From Hymenobacter convexus (GTDB taxonomy: Bacteria; Bacteroidota; Bacteroidia; Cytophagales; Hymenobacteraceae), in assembly GCF_030580955.1 (NCBI RefSeq), contig NZ_JAUQON010000017.1, positions 53,560 through 117,559 of the forward strand: a stretch of DNA of 64,000 nucleotides. The letters are read 5' to 3'. The notes beneath the pieces are model-generated. The model did no database searches and had not been told where the DNA came from. It was given only the letters and a program-made list of their open reading frames with translations. Shown in pieces: positions 26,010 through 33,976 of the stretch; positions within the stretch are counted from its first letter, which is position 1, and each line of letters starts with the position of its first letter. Both the position numbers and the translations under genes were made by a program.

Positions 26010-27344
26010 TCACACTATCGCCTTGCCCTCGTCCATGTCCGCTTCTACCAGCGGGGCCTTGGTTTTGCCGATGATGTAGCGCAGGCCCTTGTCGTAGCTG
26101 AGGTAGCTCCAGGTCCATTGCAGCAGCACCATCAGGCGGTTGCGGAAGCCGATGAGCGACACCACGTGCACCACGCTCCAGGCCAGCCAAGCCAAACGGC
26201 CCTGCAGGTGAAATTCCTTGCCGAAAAGCTTCACATCGGCCACGGCGTGGTTGCGGCCGATAGTGGCCATGGCGCCCTTGTCGTGGTACTCAAAGGGCTC
26301 CATGAGTTGGTGGGTGAGCACGCGGCGCAGGTTTTCGCCCAGTCGGCGGCCCTGCTGCAGGGCGGGCTGGGCCACCATGGGGTGGCCGTCGGGGTACAGC
26401 TCGGTTTTCATCAGGGCGATGTCGCCGATGGCAAACACGTTTTCGTAGCCCCGCACGCGGTTGTAGTGGTCCACGGCGTAGCGGTTGCCGGGCAGCAGGC
26501 AGGTGGCATCGAGGCCCTGAATGGGCGCGCCCGTGACGCCGGCCGCCCAAATGAGCGTGCGCGCAATGAGCTTCTGGCCGGTATTCAGCGTCACGGTGTA
26601 GCCGTCGTACGACTTCACCCGCGCGTCGAGCCACACCTGCACCCCAAACTGCTCCAGCGACTCCAGCGCCCGCTTCGAGGCGTTGGCCGACATGCCCTTG
26701 AGCAGTACCGGCCCGCTCTGCACCAGGTGAATGTCCATCTCCTTGAAGTCGATTTCGCGGTAGTCCTTCGGGAACACGTGGGTGCGCAACTCGCTCAGGG
26801 CCCCGGCAATCTCGACGCCGGTGGGGCCGCCGCCCACAATCACGAAATCCAACAGGCTGTTGAGCTGCTCCATGTCGCCGAGCTGCAAGGCCTGCTCGAA
26901 GTTGGAAAGCACGGTGTTGCGCAGCTCCAGCGCATCTTCCACGCTCTTGATGGCGATGGCGTTTTTGGCCATCACCTCATCGCCGAAGTAGTTGGTGGTG
27001 GCGCCGGTGGCCAGCACCAAATAGTCGTAGCGCACGCAGCCGATGCTGGTTTCCACAATCTGGGCCGTGGGGTCCACGGCCAGCACCTCGGCCAGCCGGA
27101 AGTAGAAGTTGTCCTGCTGGTTGAGAATCTTGCGAAACGGCGACACGATGTCGCCCTCGTCGAGCCCCGCCGATGCTACCTGATACAGCAGCGGCTGAAA
27201 CGTGTGGTAGTTCTGCTTGTCAATCAGCACCACCTGCACCGGCGCGTGGGCCAGCGCCTTGGCCAGCTCCAGCCCGCCAAAGCCGCCGCCCACAATCACC
27301 ACGCGCGGCTTGCCGAGGTCGTCAATCTTCGTTAACCCTTCCAT
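26010..27344 (-). CDS. ndh: Type II NADH:quinone oxidoreductase
   Basis: 444 residues. The FAD-binding motif VVIVGGGFGGLELA is at the N-terminus, followed by YHTFQPLLYQVASAGL, the GATTNYFG stretch, the NADH-binding motif VIVGGGPTGVEIAGAL and the FAD-binding NVFAIGD. The C-terminal part (RLAWLAWSVVHVVSLIGFR and on) is hydrophobic/amphipathic and attaches the enzyme to the inner membrane. It passes electrons from NADH to the menaquinone pool without pumping protons. Single gene, with a palindromic repeat upstream at 27440. Confidence 0.94.
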   Translation of the reverse strand: MEGLTKIDDLGKPRVVIVGGGFGGLELAKALAHAPVQVVLIDKQNYHTFQPLLYQVASAGLDEGDIVSPFRKILNQQDNFYFRLAEVLAVDPTAQIVETSIGCVRYDYLVLATGATTNYFGDEVMAKNAIAIKSVEDALELRNTVLSNFEQALQLGDMEQLNSLLDFVIVGGGPTGVEIAGALSELRTHVFPKDYREIDFKEMDIHLVQSGPVLLKGMSANASKRALESLEQFGVQVWLDARVKSYDGYTVTLNTGQKLIARTLIWAAGVTGAPIQGLDATCLLPGNRYAVDHYNRVRGYENVFAIGDIALMKTELYPDGHPMVAQPALQQGRRLGENLRRVLTHQLMEPFEYHDKGAMATIGRNHAVADVKLFGKEFHLQGRLAWLAWSVVHVVSLIGFRNRLMVLLQWTWSYLSYDKGLRYIIGKTKAPLVEADMDEGKAIV

Positions 27345-27439
27345 GTGCTAAACATACGGGCCGGATGGCGGCCTTGCTGTGGGCCTTTACCCGGTTTGGG
27401 CGGGCGGGGTTGTGTTGGGGGCAGCCGGCAGTCGTCGCA

Positions 27440-27534
27440 ACGGTCATGTTGAGCGGAGTCGAAGCATCTCTACTGCGAAGAGTAAATAATTACTGCCACA
27501 GTAGAGATGCTTCGACTCCGCTCAGCATGACGTT
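27440..27534. repeat. Palindromic repeat pair, GAGCGGAGTCGA core variant
   Basis: Left unit ACGGTCATGTTGAGCGGAGT at 27440, right unit ending CTCAGCATGACGTT at 27534. The core in both units is GAGCGGAGTCGA; the left inner arm ATGTT still pairs with AGCAT through one G-T wobble. It lies between the ndh promoter and the META gene end. Confidence 0.85.
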
Positions 27535-27565
27535 CTGTGTCTGTTTTTTAGTCAAGCAGTGCCCG

Positions 27566-28009
27566 CTACCGCGCTGCCCGCCGGAACACCAGTCGTGGCG
27601 CCGCCTTTGCGGCATCGTACAGCCGCAGGTCATCGCCGCTGATTTCGTAGCGCGCCGTCAGGGCCAGGTTTTCGAGGTATTGGGTTTCGAGGGATTGCAC
27701 CGGGCAGGGCATCTGGGTCGGAATCGGCATCGAAAGCTGTAGCTGCTGGCCGCTGCCGAGGCTGAAGCGGCCGCTGAAATTGTTGCACGGTCCCAGGCCC
27801 ACGGTGCTTTTGCCCAGCGATGAAAACTCGATGTAGGACCGGGCCGTGCCCGAATAGCTCGATGCCCCCACCGGAAACTCATCAATGTTGGTCAGCAGCC
27901 AGCGGGCTTCGAGCAGGGCGGCGGCGGGCTCGGCCTCCTCGTTTTTCTCGCAGCTGCCAAGGGCAAAAGCAGTAAGCAAAGCCAGGGGCAGGAGGCGGCG
28001 GAACGTCAT
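27566..28009 (-). CDS. META-domain lipoprotein
   Basis: 147 residues from ATG at 28009, with lipobox TAFALGSC (Cys20). The mature part begins LLEARWLLTNIDEFPVG and contains the META/HslJ landmarks IEFSSLGKSTVGLGPCNNFSG (glycine followed by CNNFSG) and LSMPIPTQMPCP, then ETQYLENLALTARYEISGDDLRLYD. Family members are small envelope proteins of uncertain function, some linked to heat or antibiotic stress. An open frame upstream to 28150 would bury the signal peptide and was rejected. Confidence 0.88.
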   Translation of the reverse strand: MTFRRLLPLALLTAFALGSCEKNEEAEPAAALLEARWLLTNIDEFPVGASSYSGTARSYIEFSSLGKSTVGLGPCNNFSGRFSLGSGQQLQLSMPIPTQMPCPVQSLETQYLENLALTARYEISGDDLRLYDAAKAAPRLVFRRAAR

Positions 28010-28089
28010 AAAAGCAGGGAGGGGAGGAAGCGCAGAGCGGATACGCAATACTAGCAAAATAGTAGCGCAATGCGCGTAAAAATTGCAAA

Positions 28090-28116
28090 GTTTTGACCGG
28101 GTCTGCCGGTCAAAAC
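28090..28116. promoter_or_regulatory. Perfect inverted repeat between divergent genes
   Basis: GTTTTGACCGG and CCGGTCAAAAC are exact complements with GTCTG between. It lies 80 bases from the META start and about 35-70 bases from the DUF2141 start. It contains TTTTG on both strands, so it may overlap promoters. It is a candidate shared operator. Confidence 0.6.
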
Positions 28117-28148
28117 CAGTTGTTATCGAACTCTTTCCGTAAGGAGCC

Positions 28149-28622
28149 ATGTTGCCGGCCTACTTCCACCGCCACGCCCCTTTGCTTATGACCCTGCTGC
28201 CCTTCACCTCCTTGTTCATCAGTGGTCTGCTGCTGAGCGCCGCTGCACCCAGCGAACCCCAGTCCGTGACGGTGACAGTGACTTCGCTGGTATCGACCAC
28301 GGCTGCCGTCCGGCTTTATTTCTACAACACCCGCGAGGGCTTTTTGAAAAGCGGCAAGTGGGCGTTTTCCAAGTCGGTGAAGCCGGGCGGCAAGAACGAA
28401 TTCACGCTGCCCGTAGAGCTTCCCCGCGGCGAATGGGCGGTAGCCATTACCCAGGATTTGAACAATAACGATAAAATTGATAAAAATTTCCTTGGAATTC
28501 CAACCGAGCCCTATGCTTTTTCGAATAATATCCGGCCCACTGTGGCCGCGCCCGGTTTCGATGAATGCAAATTTACGGTCGATGGTCCCGGCAAGGTGGT
28601 CAACATTGTGCTGAAGGACTAA
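28149..28622 (+). CDS. DUF2141 exported protein
   Basis: 157 residues from ATG at 28149, which has AAGGAG a few bases ahead; ATG at 28188 would give 144 residues and also begins a signal peptide (MTLLPFTSLFISGLLLS). The mature part is a beta sandwich of the DUF2141 type: VTVTSLVSTTAAVRLYFYN, the LPRGEWAVAITQDLNNNDKID loop, and FLGIPTEPYAFSNNIRP, which is the usual family signature. Probably periplasmic; role unknown. Confidence 0.9.
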   Translation: MLPAYFHRHAPLLMTLLPFTSLFISGLLLSAAAPSEPQSVTVTVTSLVSTTAAVRLYFYNTREGFLKSGKWAFSKSVKPGGKNEFTLPVELPRGEWAVAITQDLNNNDKIDKNFLGIPTEPYAFSNNIRPTVAAPGFDECKFTVDGPGKVVNIVLKD

Positions 28623-28654
28623 CCAGCTTTAGCTCAGGTCTAATCATCCTTGAT

Positions 28655-28688
28655 AAGCCCCCGAATGCTCCGGCGTTCGGGGGCTTTT
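28655..28688. terminator. Intrinsic terminator after DUF2141 gene
   Basis: AAGCCCCCGAATGC and GCGTTCGGGGGCTTTT pair around TCC, followed by T residues. It sits 33 bases after the stop codon. Confidence 0.85.
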
Positions 28689-28789
28689 GGGTATTCATAT
28701 TTTTTCAATAAATACTAATTCTTTGGTCTGTCATTAAATAGGGTAATTTGTATTTAATGGACAGTCAGGCTTTTAAGAAAGTTTTGCCA

Positions 28790-28821
28790 TTGTATTGCAG
28801 TCAGAAGAGGCTCTAGCTTTG
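28790..28821 (+). promoter_or_regulatory. Promoter of the Asn/Gly-rich T9SS protein gene
   Basis: TAGCTTTG at 28814-28821 with TTG at 28790-28792 (21-base spacer) or 28795-28797 (16-base spacer). The leader to 28855 is about 30 bases. Confidence 0.65.
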
Positions 28822-28854
28822 TAAAATCATTGCTGCGTTCAGCTTTCTCTTATT

Positions 28855-30750
28855 ATGATGCAAACCATTACTTCTTTTCAGCGGGCTTCCGTTTCTTCCG
28901 TATTACGGCTTCTGAAGGCATCGACATTGCTGCTGGCCCTGGCTGCTCCGACAGGCCATGCCTGGGCCACCGTTTTCACGGTGGACAACCCCGCGAAGCG
29001 CGACAATTTTGTTTTGAACACGGGCGATGTCCTCAGCATTGATTCCAACGTCACTTTTGCCGGTAGCATTACCGTGCAGGGCAACAATGTGATTATCACC
29101 AATAACGGCAATATTGGCGCCGATGCCTCCATCACAGTGAACAGTGGCACGTCGGGCACGGTACTCAACAACCTGGGCGCGGTCCCGAGCCAGAAGATTT
29201 ACCTTAACGCCGTCACCACCATCAACAATGGCAGCGCGGCCGGCACGACCGGCGTTACCTGGACGGGCTATGTGGGCAGCAACTTCACGGCCGCACCCGT
29301 CATCAACAACTACAGCAACTGGACGGCGCAAATTCAGCCCTTGCCGGGCGGCACCATCAACAACAAGAGCGGCGGAATCTGGAACGCTTACATCACCGTG
29401 AGCGGCCCGCTGACCGTGAACAACGAGGGCGCCTGGAGCACCCAGATAATGCCCGCCGGCAACCCCACCTTCATGTTCTCGAACTCCGGCACCTGGACCG
29501 GGGTGGTGTCGGCCCTCGGCTATACCACGGCCATTGCCAACAGCGGCACCTGGAGCGGGCAAATCGACTACAGCGGCACGCTCAGCATTGTCAACAACGC
29601 GGGCGCTACCTGGACCGGCCTGCCCAACGGCAATTCCGGCCGCCTGTCCGTCACCAACGCCGGCACCTGGACAAAGGGCGGCTTCAACTTCCCCAGCAAC
29701 GGCCCTAACGTGTTCACGAACCAAGCCGGGGCCACCGCCAGCTTCAACGCCTTTCTGGGGTTGAACGGGGTGACGGCGTTTGTCAACAGCGGCACGCTGT
29801 CGCTGAACCAGTCGTCGCTGCTGCCCGGCGGGGGCAGCATCACCAACAACGCAGGCGCGGTGCTGAATTTGCCGCTGGGCAGCGGCTCGCCTTCCACGTT
29901 CACCAACAACGGCACCATCATCAATTACGGGCGCATTCGCGCTACCAGCGGCGCCTTCACCAACACCGGCACCATCAACAGTGGCCGGGCCAACTTTGAC
30001 GTCACCGGCGACTTCACCAATACCGGGACCATCACCGGGCCGGCCGCGCCGCTCCGGGGCAGCATCACGGCCACGGGCATCTCGGTGAATTCGGGCATTT
30101 TTGGCACCACGGGCCAACTGGAGTTCTGCGACGCCGGGCATCCGGCCAACGGCTTCGATACGGCGGGCGGCACCATTGGCGCCGCCACTACCTACTGCCT
30201 CACCACGCCGCTCCCGGTCGAGCTAACCGTGTTCACGGCGCAGGCTGCGAAGGGCAAAGTGCAACTGCGCTGGGCCACGGCCATGGAACTCAATAGCGCC
30301 AAGTTTGTGGTTGAGCGCAGTGCTGCGGGCGAGGCCTTCTCGGCCGTGGCCGAAGCGGCCGCACAGGGCAATTCGACCCAGGCCACCGTGTACGCCGCCC
30401 TCGACGCCAAGCCGCTGGCCGGCACAAGCTACTACCGCCTGCGGATGGTGGACCTCAACGGCACCACGGCCTACTCGCAAGTGCAGAAGGTGGGCGTGGA
30501 AGCCACCAATCAGCCCCTCGATTTCTACCCCAACCCCGCCACCGACCGTCTCACGCTGGACCTGCGCACCGCCTCGGCCACGCCCTGCGAAGTCCGCCTG
30601 CTGAGCCTCACCGGCCAGGTGCTGCTGAAAGCTACCCTGGCCGGCGGCCAGCTGCAGGAGCTGCCGCTGGCCGGCGTGCCCGCGGGCCTCTGCCTGCTGC
30701 AAGTGCGCACGGCGCAGGGCAGCACGGTGCAGCGCATCGAGAAGCAATAG
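28855..30750 (+). CDS. Secreted Asn/Gly/Thr-rich repeat protein with T9SS sorting domain
   Basis: 631 residues. A long signal peptide ends near AWAT. Residues about 40-440 are rich in Asn, Gly and Thr and built from irregular repeats of the type NSGTWTG, NNEGAWST, NAGTWTKGG and FTNTGTI, which fits a right-handed beta helix seen in adhesin passenger domains. From LPVELTVFTAQAAKGKVQL a fibronectin-like module follows (LRWATAMELNSAKFVVERS), and the end LDFYPNPATDRLTLDL to VQRIEKQ is a type A T9SS sorting domain. Likely a surface adhesin or matrix protein. Start at the first of two ATGs at 28855. Confidence 0.88.
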   Translation: MMQTITSFQRASVSSVLRLLKASTLLLALAAPTGHAWATVFTVDNPAKRDNFVLNTGDVLSIDSNVTFAGSITVQGNNVIITNNGNIGADASITVNSGTSGTVLNNLGAVPSQKIYLNAVTTINNGSAAGTTGVTWTGYVGSNFTAAPVINNYSNWTAQIQPLPGGTINNKSGGIWNAYITVSGPLTVNNEGAWSTQIMPAGNPTFMFSNSGTWTGVVSALGYTTAIANSGTWSGQIDYSGTLSIVNNAGATWTGLPNGNSGRLSVTNAGTWTKGGFNFPSNGPNVFTNQAGATASFNAFLGLNGVTAFVNSGTLSLNQSSLLPGGGSITNNAGAVLNLPLGSGSPSTFTNNGTIINYGRIRATSGAFTNTGTINSGRANFDVTGDFTNTGTITGPAAPLRGSITATGISVNSGIFGTTGQLEFCDAGHPANGFDTAGGTIGAATTYCLTTPLPVELTVFTAQAAKGKVQLRWATAMELNSAKFVVERSAAGEAFSAVAEAAAQGNSTQATVYAALDAKPLAGTSYYRLRMVDLNGTTAYSQVQKVGVEATNQPLDFYPNPATDRLTLDLRTASATPCEVRLLSLTGQVLLKATLAGGQLQELPLAGVPAGLCLLQVRTAQGSTVQRIEKQ

Positions 30751-30762
30751 GCTGACCCTGAA

Positions 30763-31248
30763 TCAGTCGCCCCGAAACGGGTGCAGGCCCCGCGCCAGTC
30801 GTTCCGTGAGTGTCACGGCGCGGCGGGCGCGGGTTTCTGCTTGTTTGGCCTCGTCCACCAGCCGGGCCATGGCGCGGCGGTGGGCGCCGCTGTAGCGGTG
30901 AAAGGCGGCTTCGGCCTCGGGCCAGGCGGCGAGGGCTTCGGCCAGCTCGTCGGGCAGGTCCACGTGGTCGGGGTTGGAGTCGGGGGCGATGGCTACGTCC
31001 AGCCACTGGCCCAGTTCGATGCCCACGGCGCGGCACACGTCCTTGTTCAGCATGAGGTAGCGCCCCCCGCCCTCCAGCAGCAACAGCCCCAGCCGCAACT
31101 CCTGGCCGTGAATGCTGACGATGACCCGTTTGGCACTTTTGCCGCCCAGCGCCGCCAGCACCTCGGCCGGCACCACAATGGTTTGGGTGGGCATAAAGCT
31201 AGGGCCGCCCGGCTCCAGCTGGGCGCGGAAAAGGATGGGAGTGAGCAT
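30763..31248 (-). CDS. DUF1905/YdeI-OmpD-associated family protein
   Basis: 161 residues. The N-terminal half fits DUF1905: TQTIVVPAEVLAALGGKSAKR, VIVSIHGQELRLGLL, a GGGRYLMLNKDVCRAVGIELG segment and VDVAIAPD-like strands. The C-terminal half carries the YdeI/OmpD-associated helix DLPDELAEALAAWPEAEAAF with SGAHRRAMARLVDEAKQAET and TRARR. Cytoplasmic, about 160 residues as in the family. Members have been linked to resistance to cationic peptides, but the mechanism is not established. Confidence 0.85.
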   Translation of the reverse strand: MLTPILFRAQLEPGGPSFMPTQTIVVPAEVLAALGGKSAKRVIVSIHGQELRLGLLLLEGGGRYLMLNKDVCRAVGIELGQWLDVAIAPDSNPDHVDLPDELAEALAAWPEAEAAFHRYSGAHRRAMARLVDEAKQAETRARRAVTLTERLARGLHPFRGD

Positions 31249-31264
31249 AACTTATAATTAATTG

Positions 31265-31375
31265 GCCGTCATGCTGAGCTTAGCCGAAGTATCTCTACCG
31301 CGAAGAGTAATCTAGCCGCGAGGAGAGGAATAGTATTGCAGCAGAGATGCTTCGGCTGCGCTCGGCATGACGTTT
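31265..31375. repeat. Palindromic repeat pair, partly decayed
   Basis: Left unit GCCGTCATGCTGAGCTTAGC at 31265, right unit ending CTCGGCATGACGTTTTTT near 31376. Left inner stem ATGCT/AGTAT keeps pairing through one wobble; the right unit has ATGCC/AGCAT with one mismatch. Between the DUF1905 gene start and the proA end. Confidence 0.8.
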
Positions 31376-31389
31376 TTTATGAAGCTGTG

Positions 31390-32640
31390 TTACGAATTGC
31401 GCACCTGCCCCGTGCCGCGCACCAGCCACTTGTAGCTCGTTAGCTCCTCCAGGCCCATGGGGCCGCGGGCGTGCAGCTTTTGGGTGCTAATGCCGATTTC
31501 GGCGCCCAGCCCAAACTGTCCGCCATCGGTGAAAGCGGTGGAGGCATTGGCGTACACGGCGGCGGCGTCCACGGCATTGAGGAAGGTTTCGAGGTTTGCT
31601 GCATCGGCCGAAATGATGGCTTCGCTATGCTTGGAGCCGTAGCGCGCGATGTGGTCCAGGGCTTCGGGCAAAGAGGCCACGGTTTTCACGGCCATGGTCA
31701 GGGCCAGAAACTCAGTGCCGAAATGCGCTTCGGTGGCGGGAGCCAGCAGGGCCGCCGGGTAATGGCCGGTCAGGACCATTAGCGCGGGCGCATCGGCAAA
31801 AAGCTGCACGCCGGCTGTGGCCAGCGGGGCCAGCAGGTCGGGCAAATCGGCCAGCCGGCTTTGGTGAATAAGCAGGCAGTCGAGAGCGTTGCACACGCTC
31901 ACGCGGCGGGTTTTGGCGTTGGCGATGATGGCCGCGCCGGTGGACTGGTCGCCGGTTTCATCGAAAAAAATATGCACTACGCCTGCCCCGGTTTCGATGA
32001 CGGGCACGCGGGCATTTTCCCGCACGTAGTTGATGAGCGACTGGCTGCCGCGCGGAATCACCACGTCGACGTAGCCCACGGCCGTGAGCAGGGCCTCGGT
32101 GGCGGCGCGCTCGGGCGGCAGCAGCGTGGCCACGGCGGGGCTGAGGCCGTGGCGGGCCAGCACCGGCGCGGCCACCGCCAGCAGCGCGGCGTTGGAAAAA
32201 GCAGCATCGGAGCCGCCTTTCAGTAGGCAGGCGTTGCCGGTTTTCAGGCACAGCGCAAGGCTGTCGAAGGTGACATTGGGCCGCGCTTCGTAGATGATGC
32301 CGATGACGCCCAGCGGCACCCGCACCTTGCTCAGGTGCAGGCCGTTTGGCAGAGTTTTCTGGGTCAGGATTTCGCCCACCGGCGAGGGCAAGCCGGCCAC
32401 GGTGCGCAGGTCGGCGGCCATGCCGGCCAGGCGCTCGGGAGTGAGGCGCAGGCGGTCGTGGCGCGGGTCGGTGGCGGGCATGCGGGCCAGGTCGCGGGCA
32501 TTTTCAGCCAGCAGAAACGGCGTTTCGGCCACGGTGGCATCGGCCAGGTCGCGCAGCAAGGCGTCGGTGGTCGCCGGCGAAAAGGCGGCCAACTCGCGGC
32601 TGGCCTGCCGGGCGGCTTCGAAGAGCGGCGTAAGGTCCAC
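31390..32640 (-). CDS. proA: Glutamate-5-semialdehyde dehydrogenase
   Basis: 416 residues from a GTG at 32640, which reproduces the usual family N-terminus and length (about 417). It reduces glutamyl-5-phosphate with NADPH in proline synthesis. Visible motifs are VRVPLGVIGIIYEARPNVT, LKTGNACLLKGGSDAAFSN, VIPRGSQSLINYV and the active-site region AKTRRVSVCNALDCLL with the catalytic cysteine (Cys in VCNALD). The conserved QFGLGAEIGISTQK and ARGPMGLEELTSYKW close the protein. The reading frame stays open upstream through the palindromic repeat to 32907, but that stretch is not protein-like. It is downstream of proB in an operon, with a repeat in between. Confidence 0.95.
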   Translation of the reverse strand: MDLTPLFEAARQASRELAAFSPATTDALLRDLADATVAETPFLLAENARDLARMPATDPRHDRLRLTPERLAGMAADLRTVAGLPSPVGEILTQKTLPNGLHLSKVRVPLGVIGIIYEARPNVTFDSLALCLKTGNACLLKGGSDAAFSNAALLAVAAPVLARHGLSPAVATLLPPERAATEALLTAVGYVDVVIPRGSQSLINYVRENARVPVIETGAGVVHIFFDETGDQSTGAAIIANAKTRRVSVCNALDCLLIHQSRLADLPDLLAPLATAGVQLFADAPALMVLTGHYPAALLAPATEAHFGTEFLALTMAVKTVASLPEALDHIARYGSKHSEAIISADAANLETFLNAVDAAAVYANASTAFTDGGQFGLGAEIGISTQKLHARGPMGLEELTSYKWLVRGTGQVRNS

Positions 32641-32656
32641 GGGGAGATTTTGAAGG

Positions 32657-32746
32657 TGTAGAGACGCGACACTTCGCGTCTCGGCGTTGCACAATAATTG
32701 GCCCGAACGGCGCGGCCGTCGAGACGCGAAGTGTCGCGTCTCTACA
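32657..32746. repeat. Palindromic repeat pair, GAGACGCGACACTTCGCGTCTC family, between proB and proA
   Basis: Left unit TGTAGAGACGCGACACTTCG at 32657, right unit complementary and ending TCTCTACA at 32746. Each unit also folds on itself: GAGACGCGA and TCGCGTCTC around CACT. A third, single unit identical over about 35 bases (including the GGCGTTGCAC tail) lies at 63884-63918. It occupies most of the 121-base proB-proA gap. Confidence 0.88.
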
Positions 32747-32761
32747 TCGTTCAAATACCTG

Positions 32762-33850
32762 CTAAAGGTCCGGATTAAGAAACAAATAGTCGTAATGCAC
32801 CAGCGGGCGCTGGTGCTGCTGGCCCAGCCGTTCGAGGGCTTTGTCGGCGCCGTATTCGGCGATGCCGAGGCCGAGGGGCTGGCCGGCTTCGTCGGTAAGC
32901 TGCACAATGTCGCCTTTCTGAAAGGTGCCTTCGATGGCCAGCACGCCTACGGGCAGCAGGCTTACGGCCCGGCCCGGCGCGCTGAGGGCGGCGCGGACGC
33001 CCGCATTCACCCGCACGGTGGCTTTAATGGCGCTTTGGGCGTGGGCCAGCCACTTTTTCTTGCTGGAGGCGGTTTTGCTGGGCCGGAACCAGGTATTCAC
33101 GGCCGTTTTGGCCAGCACCCGGGGCAGGATGTCGGTGGTTTTACCGTTGGCAATGTGCACACTGATGCCCAGCTTGGCCACTTTGTGCGCCATGTGGCAC
33201 TTAGTGAGCATGCCGCCGCGCCCAAACTGCGAGCGCTGCGCGGTGATGAAATTATCGAACCCGGTATCAGTTGGGGCAATTTCCTGAATCAGCTCCGACT
33301 CCGGCAGGCGCGGGTCGCCGGTGAAAATGCCGTCGACATTGGTCAGAATTATCAGCGCGTCGGCGTCGAGCTGCGCGGCAATGAGGCTGGCCAGTTCGTC
33401 GTTGTCGGTGAACATGAGTTCCGTGACGGATATCACATCATTCTCATTCACAATGGGAATGACCTGCTGCTGCAATAATTCCTGGAAGCAGTTTTTCATG
33501 TTCAGGTAGTGCTGGCGGTCGCGGAAGTCTTCCTTCGTCACCAGCACCTGAGCGCAGAGCAGGCCGCGGCGGCCCAGCAGCTCAGCGTAGGTGCTCAGGA
33601 GCTTCACCTGGCCCACAGCGGCCAGTAGCTGGCGGCTGCGCACGGCATCGGCCTGGGCCGGCACGGTGATAAGGCTGCGCCCCGCCGCCACCGCGCCCGA
33701 CGACACGACGATGACTTCCAGGCCCTGGGTTTTGAGCGCCACAATCTGGCCCACGAGGTGTTCGATGCGGGCCAAATCGGGCAGTCCGTTGTCCTGGGTA
33801 AGTACGTTGGAGCCGATTTTGACAACCAGCCGGCGATAGTCAAGAGCCAT
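32762..33850 (-). CDS. proB: Glutamate 5-kinase with PUA domain
   Basis: 362 residues. The amino acid kinase domain (1-260) phosphorylates glutamate; motifs are LVVKIGSNVLT, VIVVSSGAVAAGR, PIVNENDVISV and ALIILTNVDGIFTGDPR, and GRGGMLTKCHMAHKVAKLG. The C-terminal 80 residues, with AKTAVNTWFRPS to GIAEYGADKALE, are the PUA domain involved in proline feedback in many homologues. It is the first gene of the proB-proA unit on the minus strand, diverging from the membrane protein gene at 33977. Start ATG at 33850. Confidence 0.96.
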   Translation of the reverse strand: MALDYRRLVVKIGSNVLTQDNGLPDLARIEHLVGQIVALKTQGLEVIVVSSGAVAAGRSLITVPAQADAVRSRQLLAAVGQVKLLSTYAELLGRRGLLCAQVLVTKEDFRDRQHYLNMKNCFQELLQQQVIPIVNENDVISVTELMFTDNDELASLIAAQLDADALIILTNVDGIFTGDPRLPESELIQEIAPTDTGFDNFITAQRSQFGRGGMLTKCHMAHKVAKLGISVHIANGKTTDILPRVLAKTAVNTWFRPSKTASSKKKWLAHAQSAIKATVRVNAGVRAALSAPGRAVSLLPVGVLAIEGTFQKGDIVQLTDEAGQPLGLGIAEYGADKALERLGQQHQRPLVHYDYLFLNPDL

Positions 33851-33941
33851 GAAGGAGGGAAGCGTAAAGCGCGGCCAAAGCTACCAGCGCCGGGCCATAC
33901 GGGCGAAATACGACGGGCAACTTCCGGGCCGCGACGGGTGG

Positions 33942-33967
33942 TTGCGGCCTTTGGGCCCCTACATTTG
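33942..33967 (+). promoter_or_regulatory. Promoter of the polytopic membrane protein gene
   Basis: TTG at 33942-33944 and TACATTTG at 33960-33967. The ATG follows 9 bases later, so transcripts would be nearly leaderless, as also seen at rfbC. Confidence 0.6.
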
Positions 33968-33976
33968 GCCCCACTT

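Noticed and set aside
32641..32907. N-terminal extension of proA to 505 codons
   Set aside because: It runs through the palindromic repeat and into proB; the family N-terminus begins at the GTG at 32640.
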